In this document: positions 1 to 11,000 of the stretch, piece after piece | Numbering within the stretch: the first letter of the stretch is position 1 | Layout: each line of letters begins with the position of its first letter | NCBI GenBank assembly: GCA_947000775.1 | Contig: CAMQGK010000149.1 | Coordinates: forward strand, 721,953-785,952 | DNA: 64,000 bases | Direction: 5' to 3' | Source: Pterois miles | Lineage: Eukaryota > Chordata > Actinopteri > Perciformes > Scorpaenidae | Translations under genes and position numbers: made by a program | Notes under the pieces: model-generated | Told to the model about the DNA's origin: nothing | Seen by the model: only the letters and a program-made list of their open reading frames with translations | Databases searched by the model: none

Positions 1-1284
1 ATTAAGCAGATTTAAAAGGACTGTGACACATGGCTCTTCTTGGCAGTTAATGACATCTTTGCAACATGGTGAAGTCCAAGGAATGGTCAAAAAAGTTCAG
101 AGAGGAGGTCATTTCACTTCATAAGCAAGGATATGGATATAAAAAGATGGCAAAGAGGCTAAACATTTCAAGAGACACAATTGGGAGCATAGTCCGCAAG
201 TTTAAAGCTAAAGGCACAGTGGAAACGCTACCTGGGCGTGGTAGAAAGAGGTTACTGTCTGCTAGTGCTGCGCGATACCTGAGGCGAAAGGTGGAGAAAA
301 ATCCCCGGGTGACAGCTGAGGAACTACGACAGGACATGTCAAAGGGAGGTATTCAGGTTTCTTCCCAGACAATGAGACGCACACTGCCAAATGATGGCTT
401 CCATGCAAGAACTCCCAGGCGCACAAGAAGAGTCGACTCCAGTATGCTAAAAACCATGTGGACAAACCACAAAGGTTTTGGGATACTGTTCTCTGGAGTG
501 ATGAGACCAAACTGGAACTTTTTGGGCCAATGGATCAACGGTACGTGTGGAGGAGAAAGAATGATGCCTATAAAGAAAAGACCACCCTGCCTACTGTGAA
601 GCACGGTGGGGGGTCAGTCATGCTCTGGGGTTGTTTTGCTTCTTCAGGTTCAGGGAATCTTCAGCGTGTGCAGGTATTATGAATTCAGTTCACTACCAGG
701 ACATCTTGGATGCAAATGTCATGCAGTCAGTGACAAAGCTGAGGCTTGGGAGACGTTGGACCTTCCAACAGGACAATGATCCTAAGCATACCTCCAAATC
801 TACCACAGCTTGATTGCAAAAGAAGGGCTGGAAGATTCTTGAGTGGCCATCGCAATCACCAGACTTAAATCCCATTGAAAATCTCTGGTGGGAATTGAAG
901 AAGGCAGTTGCAGCACGCAAGCCAAAAAATGTTAATGAACTGGAGGCCTTTGCCCATGAGGAATGGTCAAAGATACCTGTGGATCGCTGCAAGAAACTTG
1001 TCAAACTATGCTTCACGTCTAAAGGATGTTATTGTTGAAAAAGGATGTTGTACTAAGTACTAAAGTTGTACATACCTGAGGGGTTGAATGATTTTGTCAA
1101 CGAAGTAATCACAGAAAGGCCATTAATTGGTATATTACAAACATTTTTGTTGTAATTTCAGTTGTATTTGTCTATTTGACATGTCATTATTTAATGTGAT
1201 TATAAACAAGATGAAAAATAAACGTCAAACTTGCAAAAACACTTATCTACTGTGGGGGTTGAATAATTTTGAACACAACTGTAG
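1..1284 (+). mobile_element. Tc1/mariner DNA transposon, 5' end outside window
   Basis: Tc1-type element whose left inverted repeat lies before position 1. It carries a broken DD34E transposase (66-1038) followed by an AT-rich 3' untranslated part. The right terminal repeat seems to end near 1284, where sequence around 1250-1282 (a 'gggggttgaataattttgaa' type end) runs into TA. The TA would be the usual Tc1 target, but the left end is needed to prove it. Confidence 0.88.
66..1038 (+). pseudogene. Tc1 transposase (DD34E), broken by two frameshifts and one stop
   Basis: Cut-and-paste transposase relic. The N-terminal paired-like helix-turn-helix region is read from the ATG at 66 (KMAKRLNISRDTIGSIV), followed by a GRGRKR basic motif. 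The reading frame shifts near 425-435 and again near 668-675, and a TGA at 811-813 stands where a Trp codon is expected. The catalytic residues are all visible in their separate frames: first Asp in WSDETKLELFG, second Asp in QQDNDPKHTSK, Glu in NPIENLWWELKK. Added together the pieces are about the usual 340 residues. It cannot make active transposase, but damage is light, so the insertion is fairly recent. Confidence 0.9.
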
Positions 1285-2741
1285 ATGATGTGAAGTCTGT
1301 TTGGCTGAAGATAATTTAAGATGTCTTGTTAAACATGTCACACCCAGAAACCACTCTGTGTTCATCCATCTAATGTCCAGAGATTACAAACCATGTTGAA
1401 ACAGTGGGTTTGTCTGTGGAGTCCTCCCTGAAGAGGTTTATTTAGGCCTAGCAGTGTGGACGCCAACCCATAATACTGTGGCAGGCACACCTGTAGCTTC
1501 AGGGTGGACTAGCAGCAAAACAGCATGTTTGAATGCAGGCTGTCCTAAGAAGTGTCTAATTTTCTACTTTTATCTTTGCTTTTTATGTGATGTTATTTTT
1601 GACAAAGATGTCTTGGAATTCAGGAAGAACGTGCAGTTCTCAGTTGCTCCAACATTCTCTTTATACATGGCATGGCTCCAACAGTGGCAAACTTCAGCTT
1701 ACTAGTTTAGCTAGCGAACATCACTGTCTAGAGTAGGGCTGCCCACAGTGGGGCTTGCAGAAGCAATCATGACAACCACATCCTAAGGAAGAGTGCCATG
1801 CTTCAAAGTATTTTTTACACTGTGGACAGACGGTGGAATTACAACGTCTGTGTCTGTCACGTGATGCGATTGGGCCCAAAAAGACATTTCCCATATATTT
1901 ACATTGGAAAAAAAGATATCTGTAAATCAGTGGATATTTTTTTCAGGTAAATGAACTTCTCAGTATAATAGCTTCAATAACATTTATTTAAAGTATTTCG
2001 CTGCTGGAAAGATGATTTTGTCATAAAACTAGGCTGTCTAAGTAGAGAAAAGGCATAAATATTTTTGAAATTGGTTCTGCATGACCAGAGGAAACAGAGA
2101 AAAAAGACTGTGGTATTCTCTGTCACTCACAAGATTGAAAACCTACAACACCCACAATGCACTGGGCTTGCTGCCACCAGCGCCACTCCCAGGCTGCTCC
2201 CCTGGGGCGCTCCTATTGGATAGACTTGACCAGAGCCTCTGGTGTGTCTATTTAGAGACAGAGTCCTTCCACTTTGTGGTGGACCACCATGGGACCTTAT
2301 TTTGGAAGAAATATGAGGAAGAAGCCTAAACCTGAACACAGACTGTGTGTGAATGTGAGTTAGAGTTCTGAGTCATTCAGGCTCTGAGATTAATATTTGG
2401 CTACAGTGAATTTAAACGTTAGAACTAACAAATGTAGTTTTTGGTAAGAAACTTGTTTCTCAGTTGTTTGAAGGAGATTTATAAAATACAATAGACAATA
2501 GAGAAGGAATTATGACTGTTTAACTTGTGAACTTGTGAAAAAGTTAGGCGCACCAGTGCAATTAATGTAAAAAATTAGTCTGGATCCCTGAAAGAGACAG
2601 AAAGAAAGAGGAGGTAGACAATTATACAATGATAAATAAATAAATACATAGAGGAAAGTTTAAAACTGAAACATTATAAGGAGAAAAATAAAAAACACAA
2701 AAAATGAACGTATTCATGGCCTCCATGTAATGACTGGAGTG
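1285..2741. other. No gene recognised; contains an apparent interspersed repeat
   Basis: No supported coding exon. About 1765-2045 (starting with an inverted-repeat-like 'gtggacagacggtggaatta' stretch) reads like a dispersed teleost repeat I have seen before, but I cannot name the family. An 82-codon open frame at 2081-2329 has no recognisable motif. The rest is AT-rich and unremarkable. Confidence 0.4.
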
Positions 2742-3180
2742 ATGGACAGGTGTGGAATCAATTGCGTGACTCAGAGATCAGGTATATTTAAAAAAAAAAA
2801 AAATCAGCATTTTTAATGTCCAAAAATAGGTCGGTACACAGAAGGTTTAAAACAGCGAGCAAACAAATCCAAAAACGTTAAGCAGAGCAAGGTCAAAAAC
2901 AGACAGAGGTTCAAAAGACATAAGGAATCAAAACACGAGGAAACAAGGCTGGAACGCTTCTCACTAGGGACAAAGACGAACTGGCACAGAAGAAAGGGGA
3001 GACATATTATATACTAGTGAGAGGAGTGACTGACGAGAGACAGGTGGACACAATCAGGGGTGGGGGTGACAATCAGACACAGGTGAACAATGATGAAAAG
3101 TGTGTCAATCAACCAGGGAGTGGGAAATGAGAGGGAATGTTAGAATACCAAAATAAAACAGGAAGTGCACAGGAAAAAAG
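2742..3180 (-). repeat. Family A Gypsy LTR, minus strand, cut at its 5' end (3' LTR of Gypsy-0)
   Basis: Matches the other family A LTRs in this window by shared landmarks: 'ggtcggtacac' near 2832, 'gacgaactggcacag' near 2967, the 'tatactagtgag' TATA-like region near 3011, 'aggtggacacaatcagg' near 3041 and 'aaaataaaacaggaagtgca' near 3151. The part that should join the polypurine tract is deleted, so it meets pol directly near 3181-3190. An A-run near 2790 is an added expansion. Confidence 0.8.
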
Positions 3181-3186
3181 GGATGG

Positions 3187-4375
3187 CACCCGATGTCCCA
3201 GGCAGGTCTGGATGGTGATGATGAAACTCCCAAATTAATTCGGGATCCATAATGTTTCTTGTCAGAACCCACGCTCTTTCCTCTGGTCCATACCGCTCCC
3301 AATCCACTAGCCGACTGTCGACCGTGCCCACGCCGACGCATATCCTTGACTGTGTATACTGGACCACCATCGATGATCCGGGTGTTTGGTGGGGGTCTGG
3401 AGACAGGGACCAGAGTACTCTCTTTAACAGGTTTCAGCCGGCCCACATGGAACGTGCAGTGGATCTTCATGGATTTGGGAAGCTGCAACCACACCGCCAC
3501 GGGGTTTAACAATTTGGAAATATGGAAGGGACCCACAAACCGAGGAGCCAGCTTTTGGGATACCACATGTAAAGGGAGGCCTTTCGTGGACAACCAAACC
3601 CGTTGGCCTGGCTGATATGAAGGGGCTGGAATTCAACGCCGATCTGCCACCTTTTTGCAACGTGCTGAACTCCTCAGTAATATCTGGCAAGCTCCTTTCC
3701 AAACCCGGTGGCAACGACGAATGAGGGCTTGGGCTGAGGGCACACTGGTCTCAGGTTCCACCTCAGGAAATAACAGGGGCTGGTAACCATAAGCACACTG
3801 GAAAGGGGAGAGACCAGTGGCAGAGCAATGTAATGTGTTGTGTGCATATCCGATCCAAATGAGATGCTTACTCCAAGAAGCTGGGTTTTGAGAGACGAGA
3901 CACCTCAGACCATTTTCCAATTCATGGTTGAGCCTCTCAGTGTGGCCGTTGGATTATGGGTGATGGCCAGAGGAGAGGCTCACTGAGGCACTAAGCAGGG
4001 TACAGAACTCTTTCCAGCACCGGGAAATGAACTGGGGGCCCCGATCTGACATCACATCCCTGGGGAAGCCATGGAGATGGAAAACGTGATAACAATACCT
4101 CCGCCGTTTCTTTGGTGGAGGGCAACGTTTTTGAGAATCTGTCCACAATGGTGAGAATTATGGTGTTACCTTCCAGAAGGTGGAAGTCCAGTAATGAAAT
4201 CCATGGAGATGTCGGACCAAGGGCGATGAGGCACAGGGAAAGGATGGAGTTGACCAGTGGGAGGGCGGTGGGATGACTTTCAGGTGCACCCCAGACAAGC
4301 TGCAACATATTCCCTTACCTCCCTCTCCATTGCCGGCCACCAAAACTGCTGTTTAATAATAAACATGGTGCGTCT
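3187..4375 (-). pseudogene. Gypsy-0 integrase and chromodomain fragment
   Basis: Minus-strand remains of the C-terminal half of a chromovirus (Gypsy) polyprotein. Reading from 4375 downwards: end of the integrase zinc region (FWWPAMERE-like), the catalytic core with IVDRFSK (first Asp), MSDRGPQFIS (second Asp) and SLSSGHHP before the Glu region near 3955, then HNTL...GLSPFQCAYGYQP and KLAPRFVGPF, and the chromodomain tail ending in PDLPGTSGA near 3190. Several frameshifts split it. It joins straight to gag near 4376-4436, so protease, reverse transcriptase and RNase H have been deleted. Not functional. Confidence 0.88.
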
Positions 4376-4435
4376 GGTTCCCAGATGGCTCTCTCTGCAG
4401 AGAGATTGAGACTGAGTGATGAATTGAGCCTGCAT

Positions 4436-5096
4436 CAGGGGAAGTTGGAAGTGGTTTGGCTCACCAGTGTCCTCTCTTTCACTGGCGAGCCTTTTCTTTT
4501 AACAGACATGCAGACAAGAAGTGTCCCAGTTGAGCACAGTAGATGCAACAACCCTCCCGCTGACGGCACTGATGCTCCTCTGGAGTTAATCTGGTTCTTC
4601 CCAGTTGCATGGGTTCTTCCGGGACACCAGGGGGAGATGACGAGCCCTCTGATGCGCCCTGAGGAGGCAGACGCCGAGCAGGATGCTGGAAAGAAGACTG
4701 CCTCATCTGGATGGCAGGTGGAACTGTCAATCTCTGTCTCTCCTTCTCCTTTTCTTTTTCTCTCTCCCAAAGCCTATTTTCGACTCAGATGGCAAGAGCG
4801 ATTATGGCATTAGGGTCAGCAGGGAGCTCCAACTCCAATCCAACCGGTCCTTCACCGGATCAGAAAGTCCATGCAGGAATGTGTCGAAGAGTGACAGCTT
4901 GTGGTTGATGATTTTACGTAGCGTTTCAGTGAAAAGACTCAGGGAGGAACATAATTGCGCCCCCACTCTGCTGTGGCCCAGGATTCTGCTCTGCCGGAGA
5001 GGTGCGTGATGATAAATGCTACCTTAGCTCGCTCTGTGGGGAACTGGGATTGCTTGGAGTTTGAAGTGGAGGCTGCACTGGACAAGGCAAAAGCAA
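4436..5096 (-). pseudogene. Gypsy-0 gag fragment with CCHC zinc knuckle
   Basis: Minus-strand gag relic. From about 5096 downwards it shows ERAKVAFIITHLSGRAESWA, then LFDTFLHGLSDPVKD in another frame, then EEPMQLGRTRLTPEEHQ and the zinc knuckle CIYCAQLGHFLSAC (C-x2-C-x4-H-x4-C), ending in LLKEKARQ and stop. Compared with Gypsy-1 gag in this window (32547-33620), the first about 120 residues and the 5' LTR are missing. Frameshifts are present. Confidence 0.88.
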
Positions 5097-5372
5097 ATAT
5101 ATTTAGAATCAGTGAGATGAACTTAGTGGATTGCCTCAATTACTTTAAAGACCACAACCAAATATAATAAAAGCACAAAACAAAGATCCAACAGAAATTA
5201 CCTTTGAAGTATTTTCTGTAATATGGTTTAATGATGGATGGAAAGCTGAAAATAATTTAAAATCCAGTTTGAGTCCGGCTTTAAGGACATTACTCCGTTC
5301 ATTTGAACACTTGGCCGATGTGAGGAGAGAGAGGACAAGAAAACTGACATGATCAACAGCTTCTAAACTGTG

Positions 5373-5415
<43 letters not shown>

Positions 5416-6416
5416 GTTCTAAACTTCTTATTAGTTTATGCAACCCTGCCCCCACCTACTGTATAACCATACCATGTCATATTTGCCCATTCCCCCTCCT
5501 CCACCCCCCACAGTCACTGTGTGGGGAGATTCCCACTAGAGGCCCACTGACTGCTCCCCACTGGCTGCATTACACTGAAGCACTGTTGTCAGCAGCAGGA
5601 CCTAGCGATTGTTAGTGTTGGTGTTTAGATAGATAAAATATATACACAAACAGGTTGATGGACTGTTGTTATTGATACATAGTGTAATGTAAAGTTACAG
5701 AAACAACAATCTGGTGGAAATGCTGAACACTTGAACACGGATTTCTATTTCACGGGTTCTCGATCTGGACACAATTTGGTGAAAGTGATGGTGGAACCAG
5801 AAGTGTGTGACCGCTTGGCCTGTCGCTGAGATCAATAGAGGGTCTTGGGGAGAAGTTTGACTGGCTAGTCTCAGGTTTAAGTAGTTGTACATGGTTTAAA
5901 ATGGACTCAGGTATGAGCCTAGTCAAAAGAGGTAGATGGGTTGATTCAAACTGGACTGGTTGGTGCTCTGAGCAGTGCAGAAAGCTGAAGAATGCCAGTA
6001 GGAACATGGATTCCCATGGATTGAAGGCTTTGTCTATGAAGGGAGAAAGATAGCCTGCTTGGAGATTGTGGATGCAGCAGGTAATTAAGGGCTGAGGTGA
6101 GGAGCAGATGATTTAGTGTGGAAAGAGGTTCAGACCTTTGATTGGCATGGCAATGTGTCAGTGAGTTGGGGCTGGTGCCTACCTGGTGCCAAGGAAGATT
6201 TTGATTGACACGTTTTGTACAAGCCAGCTTTAGGTCACTACGATATATTATCAACTTTGGCTGGATTACACTCAGATCAGGCTTAAGGACACTGTTTTAT
6301 TTAACTGTAATGAACTCTTTTTTACATAAAAGAAGACGTGACGGAGATGAATTTTTCTCTCATCAGCTCATCATCAGCCCTAGTGAGGAGCCAGAGGGAA
6401 TATAGGGAGGCATGAC
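5097..6416. other. No gene recognised
   Basis: Beyond a (CA)n tract at 5376-5414 I see no convincing exon or element. Open frames of 65-102 codons on the minus strand at 5695-6254 lack motifs or splice context. The right end, from about 6200, may belong to the LINE that starts being readable at 6417. Confidence 0.4.
5376..5414. repeat. (CA)n microsatellite
   Basis: About 19 uninterrupted CA dinucleotides. Confidence 0.98.
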
Positions 6417-7428
6417 GTGGCTGAACGGGACGACACCGGACTGCTGAGTGGAGCCGACCGACTTCACTTTATGAGAGCAGACAGGGACCAGGGAGGGGAA
6501 GAGGAAAGGGGGGGGGCGGCTGTCCTTGTTAACTCTCCATGGTGTAATCCTGTATGTTTTGTTAACACCACATCTGTGAGTCTGAGGCCATTAGGTCATT
6601 ATCTGCCATCACATTCATTGTGTATATTCCCTGCACTCGCTGCACAGGCGAGTGACGCCATCAGCTCCACCGTCGCCGGATTACAGACCAAACACCCCAA
6701 CGTATTCATAATCATCAATGGAGACTTTAACCATGTTAAAGTCTCCAAAACATTAACCAACTTCACCCAGTATGTAACCTGTAACACCAGAGAAAACAGG
6801 ACCCTGGACCTGCTGTATGCCAACACTAAGGAGGCCGACAGCTCCAGTGCCCTGCCCCCCCTCGGAGGATCAGACCACAACCTCATCAGGCTGGTCCCCA
6901 AATACAAGCCTGTTGTTAGGAGACAGCCCGCCACCATCAGGACTGTACAGCAGTGGTCTGCAGACGTTGAGGAGGAGCTGAGGGAGTGTTACAGGACGAC
7001 AGACTGGGGGATGTTTGAGAGGGTCCACGGTGAGGACATCGAGGGACTCTCTCACACCATAACAGACTACATCAGGTTCTGTAAGGAGAGCATCGTACCC
7101 ACCAAAAAGGTACGCTGCTAAGGACGCCTACATGGACAAGCTGGGGGGAAACTACAAGCCAGCAGCTCCAGGGAGGTGTGGGGGGGCTTCAGGAGGATAA
7201 CGGGCTACAAACAGCCAGGCCCTGTAGTGGAGGGGATGCTGGAACAGGTCAACCAGTTAAACCTGTTCTAAAACAGGTTTGACCATCTAGCCCCCAGCAG
7301 CCCAGCAGGACATCCTGAGCCTCCACCCACCAACTCTGGTTAGGGTTAGGGTTGCACCTTCTCTTTTACTATATTGTATTCATCTGTACTGCTGTTGCTG
7401 CTGCTATTGCACCCAAATTTCCCTCCGG
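6417..7428 (+). pseudogene. CR1/L2/Rex1-like LINE relic (endonuclease end, linker and 3' tail)
   Basis: Relic of an APE-type non-LTR retrotransposon. A 234-codon frame (6417-7121) carries the end of the apurinic endonuclease domain: NGDFN near 6716 and GSDHNLIR near 6870 are the conserved catalytic motifs, followed by RRQPATIRTVQQWS and the DYIRFCKESIVP linker. Shifted frames continue to about 7300 (GYKQPGPVVEGMLEQVN), then a large deletion removes the reverse transcriptase and the sequence joins the 3' untranslated tail (gcaccttctcttttac ... acccaaatttccctccgg). The tail stops abruptly at 7428, the left edge of the segmental duplication. The clade assignment is by eye; CR1-superfamily membership is firmer than the family. 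Confidence 0.8.
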
Positions 7429-7799
7429 TTTGTGGAAGGTGGAAGTCAGTGTGGAGACCAAATGCTGAGGGTGAATAAGGTAGTATGATGGTAGGAAAAT
7501 GTCCAGCTTGTACAGATGCAAGGCATCGCCCTGTCAGGGGTTTATTTCACAGCAATGATTGGCTCGTTGTACATTATCCCTGACTTAAACATTGAAGCAT
7601 GATGATAATTCATCACGTGTTGAAAAGTCCAACATTAAAACAACATTGTGGTATCAACCTTGATCCAGTTCATCGTTGGTTCAACATTGATCTATGATGA
7701 TGATCTATGATCTTGTTTTTTTAATGAGTTACTGCTGCATTTTGGTCAGTGATTTTTATTCTTTTCATTGGATCTTCAAAAATGAGTCATGGTGATCCA

Positions 7800-7961
7800 T
7801 CAGTCCTCCAGAAAGTCTTCCACCAGTTTGTTGAATTCATCAGAGTGAGTCAGGTGGAGAAGGTGTGAACCACCAGGAAACAGGTGAAATCTAGATTTGG
7901 GACAAAAAAGAGGGTATAGTGTACACGTCATGTTGTTTCTTGAATTTGAGGTAACTGTCAT

Positions 7962-8007
<46 letters not shown>

Positions 8008-11000
8008 CTCACCGTGATCCCTTGATGTGTTTAAAGAGACACTCTGCCTGGTGGAGGGGGCAAACGTCGTCGTGTTCGCCATTAACAATGAGGGTTGGAC
8101 ATCTGATTAGGGGCAGATGCTCCAGGCAGATACTCCCTGACCAGAGGACATTTAAGTCAATATTTTGTCTTTTCAGCTGACATTTATTAGAACATAACAC
8201 CATTAAAGAGAACCTCAAATTTAGTCTCCTGTTCCCTGTGTATAAAAGTAGTAGATTTGGTGGCAGAAACAAATATCTTCCATCCTAGATTCCATCAGTT
8301 CTGTGTTTTCTACTACACATCCACTCTGCAAAACGCTGCAAACTGACCAACCCAGTATCACACCAAAGCATTTAAGAGACCCGTCTGTCCATCAGAGGAT
8401 AGCGTGTCGCGTTTATCCTCGCAGAGACGTTAAAATATCAGGCCTGGATGACCCTACGTTACCAGCAGGGGGCCACAAAGCCACTGACTTAGGTTCATGC
8501 AAGAATACCACTCATTTAGGTTAAGGCAACAAAACCACTTAGTTAGGTTAAGGGGAAAACTTCATGGTTGGACTTAAAATAAGCAAGTACAGTAAGTAAA
8601 ACACATACAGAAACGACGTTATATCAGTATGTGAAACATGTAAATCACATCTTTTGATAAACGTCACTGACGTAACTTGCAAAACAAAACACCGGCTTCG
8701 AACCAAAGAACGAACTGTACATTGATAAGAAGTGAAAGTCAATTGTTCGTTTCAGTGTGATGTCAGCGCTCAGCAGCAGAGGTACACCTCCGCCATTCTG
8801 GACTGAAAGCAACTACAGGACACCAGTAAAATGTCTGCCTACAAAAGTAAAACTGTATTATTTCTATTCTCTGGTCACATATTTAATGTCTCTACTGGCT
8901 TGAAAGTCTTGTTTGTTGGGCTCATCCACCTCTCTACTATAAGTGGTCTTTCTTACTTTATATTCTACGTAACTAGCTCTTAAGTTAGACCTCCGTCACT
9001 ACATGCAGGTGTGTAATATTCACGTCTCAATGACACTTGTGACACTGACACACTTTCTTCTGGTTGACAGACGGGTCTATGACCTGCTTTGCTGTGAGCC
9101 TGGGCTGAACTCACAGTAATTATATATAATCAATACTTCACAAACATCATTAATACAACAACTTCTTTTATAACTGCATTGTGTCTGAGCAGGTTTAATT
9201 CTATCTGAAGTTTCAGATTCACTTGTGTAATGAGTCTGTAATAACATGGATTCAGTACCTTGTGGTCTTTCTGCAAACTTGATAAATGCTTCCAAGAATG
9301 CTCCCCAGGTTCTAACAAACCCTTCCAGTCCATAAACTGCTATCAAAGACTCAATCAACCTCGAGGGTGGAGAGCTCAGTATGTTATCACGGATTCCTAG
9401 GTGTTCCCACAGAAACCCATGCACACACAAGGACACACAATACACAGTTAATAAAAGATTACACCATGCACAGGTCACATAGTTCACACAGTCTGGGACT
9501 ACAATGGCAGATTACTTTCATTAATAATGGCATCCTCCTTGGTCATTATGGGACCGGCTCCCTGTACAACCATCTGGTGGATCACATCAGGGTTTTTTGC
9601 TGCTGCAATCAGAGCGCTGGCTCCACCAGCACTCCAACCCAACAGAGAGAACCTGTCAAAGCCCAGAGCCTGTCAATAAAATGAGAAATAGGTTTAGGAA
9701 AAGATCAGGGCTTGAGTTTCAATAAGGACTGTAACTTAAGTATGGAAGATTCATGACAAATAAATCAACTTTGAGGTTTACGCGGTCTCCTGGGTGAAAG
9801 TCCTGTGTTTTTGGAGCCACTCATCCACCCAGACCTCCTCCCTTTGTGGCATTCACTGCTATTTATAGTTCCTGGTTAACAATTACAGTAGACAGGAACT
9901 GATTTTGTGCTGACCATCACGACAAAACAGCACAGATCAGAGGAGGAGTTTTGAGGTATAATTTGTACTTGAATATTTAAGGAGTAATTGTGACGTAGCA
10001 AAATCCTTTGACTTGCTTACTTTAAGTCTAAAAGATATGTTTATTATATCATGAAGGAAATTTTGATATATTTACTCTGAAACCAGTACTTTCATGTAGT
10101 TGGTGTTACAATTTAATTCTGTCTTACATCATTTTAAAACTTTCTTTCGCCACAATTATAATTTCCCACTTTTTCTTTCATAAAGTATTCAGACTTCTTC
10201 ACTGTTTTCACATTTTCTTTTGTTGCAACCAGACTGACAAAGCAGAAACTTTTTTTTATTAGAATTCATTCCAAAGGAAAAACTGAGGTCCAGATCTGGG
10301 GAAGGCTACAAAAGATTTCTGCTGCATTGAAGGTCCCCAGGAGCACAGTGGCCTCCATAATTCTTAAATGAAGAAGTCTGGATCAACCAGAGAGCTGACC
10401 ACCCAGCCAAACAGCAATCGGGGTAGAAGGGCCTTGGTAAGAGAGGTGACCGAGAACCTGATGGTCACTCTGGCTGAGCTCCAGAGATCCTGAGTGGAGA
10501 TGGGAGAAACCTCCAGAAGGACTACCATCACTGCAACACTCCACCGATCTGGGCTTTATGGCAGAGGGACCAGACAGAATCCTCTCCTCAGTGAAAGACA
10601 CATGAAATCACCTAAAGGACACTCAGACTGGGAGAAACAAGATTCTCTGGTCTGATGAAACCAAGACTCAACTCTGTGGTCTCTAAGACTTATGTCTGGA
10701 GGAAACCAGGCACCGCTCATCACCTGCCCAACACCATCCCAGCGGTGAAACATGGTGGTGGCAGCATCAGGCTTTGGGGGTGTTTTTCAGTGGCAGGAAC
10801 TGGGGGACTGGTCAGGGTTGAGCAAAGTACAGAGATATACTTAATGAAAACCTGGTCCAGGACAATGAAAATGTCCCCCGACGGTCCCCATCCAACCTGA
10901 CAGAGCTTGAGAGGATCTGACTCCAGGTGTTGAAAGCTTGTTGTGTAATAACCAAGAAGACTCAACGCTGTAAACGCTGCCAAAGGTGCTTCACCTCCTA

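Noticed and set aside
2081..2329. 82-codon open frame as a gene
   Set aside because: No motif, no splice or promoter context, and codon use looks random.
7335..7352. Ancient telomere or chromosome fusion point
   Set aside because: Only two to three telomere-like units here and at 52504.
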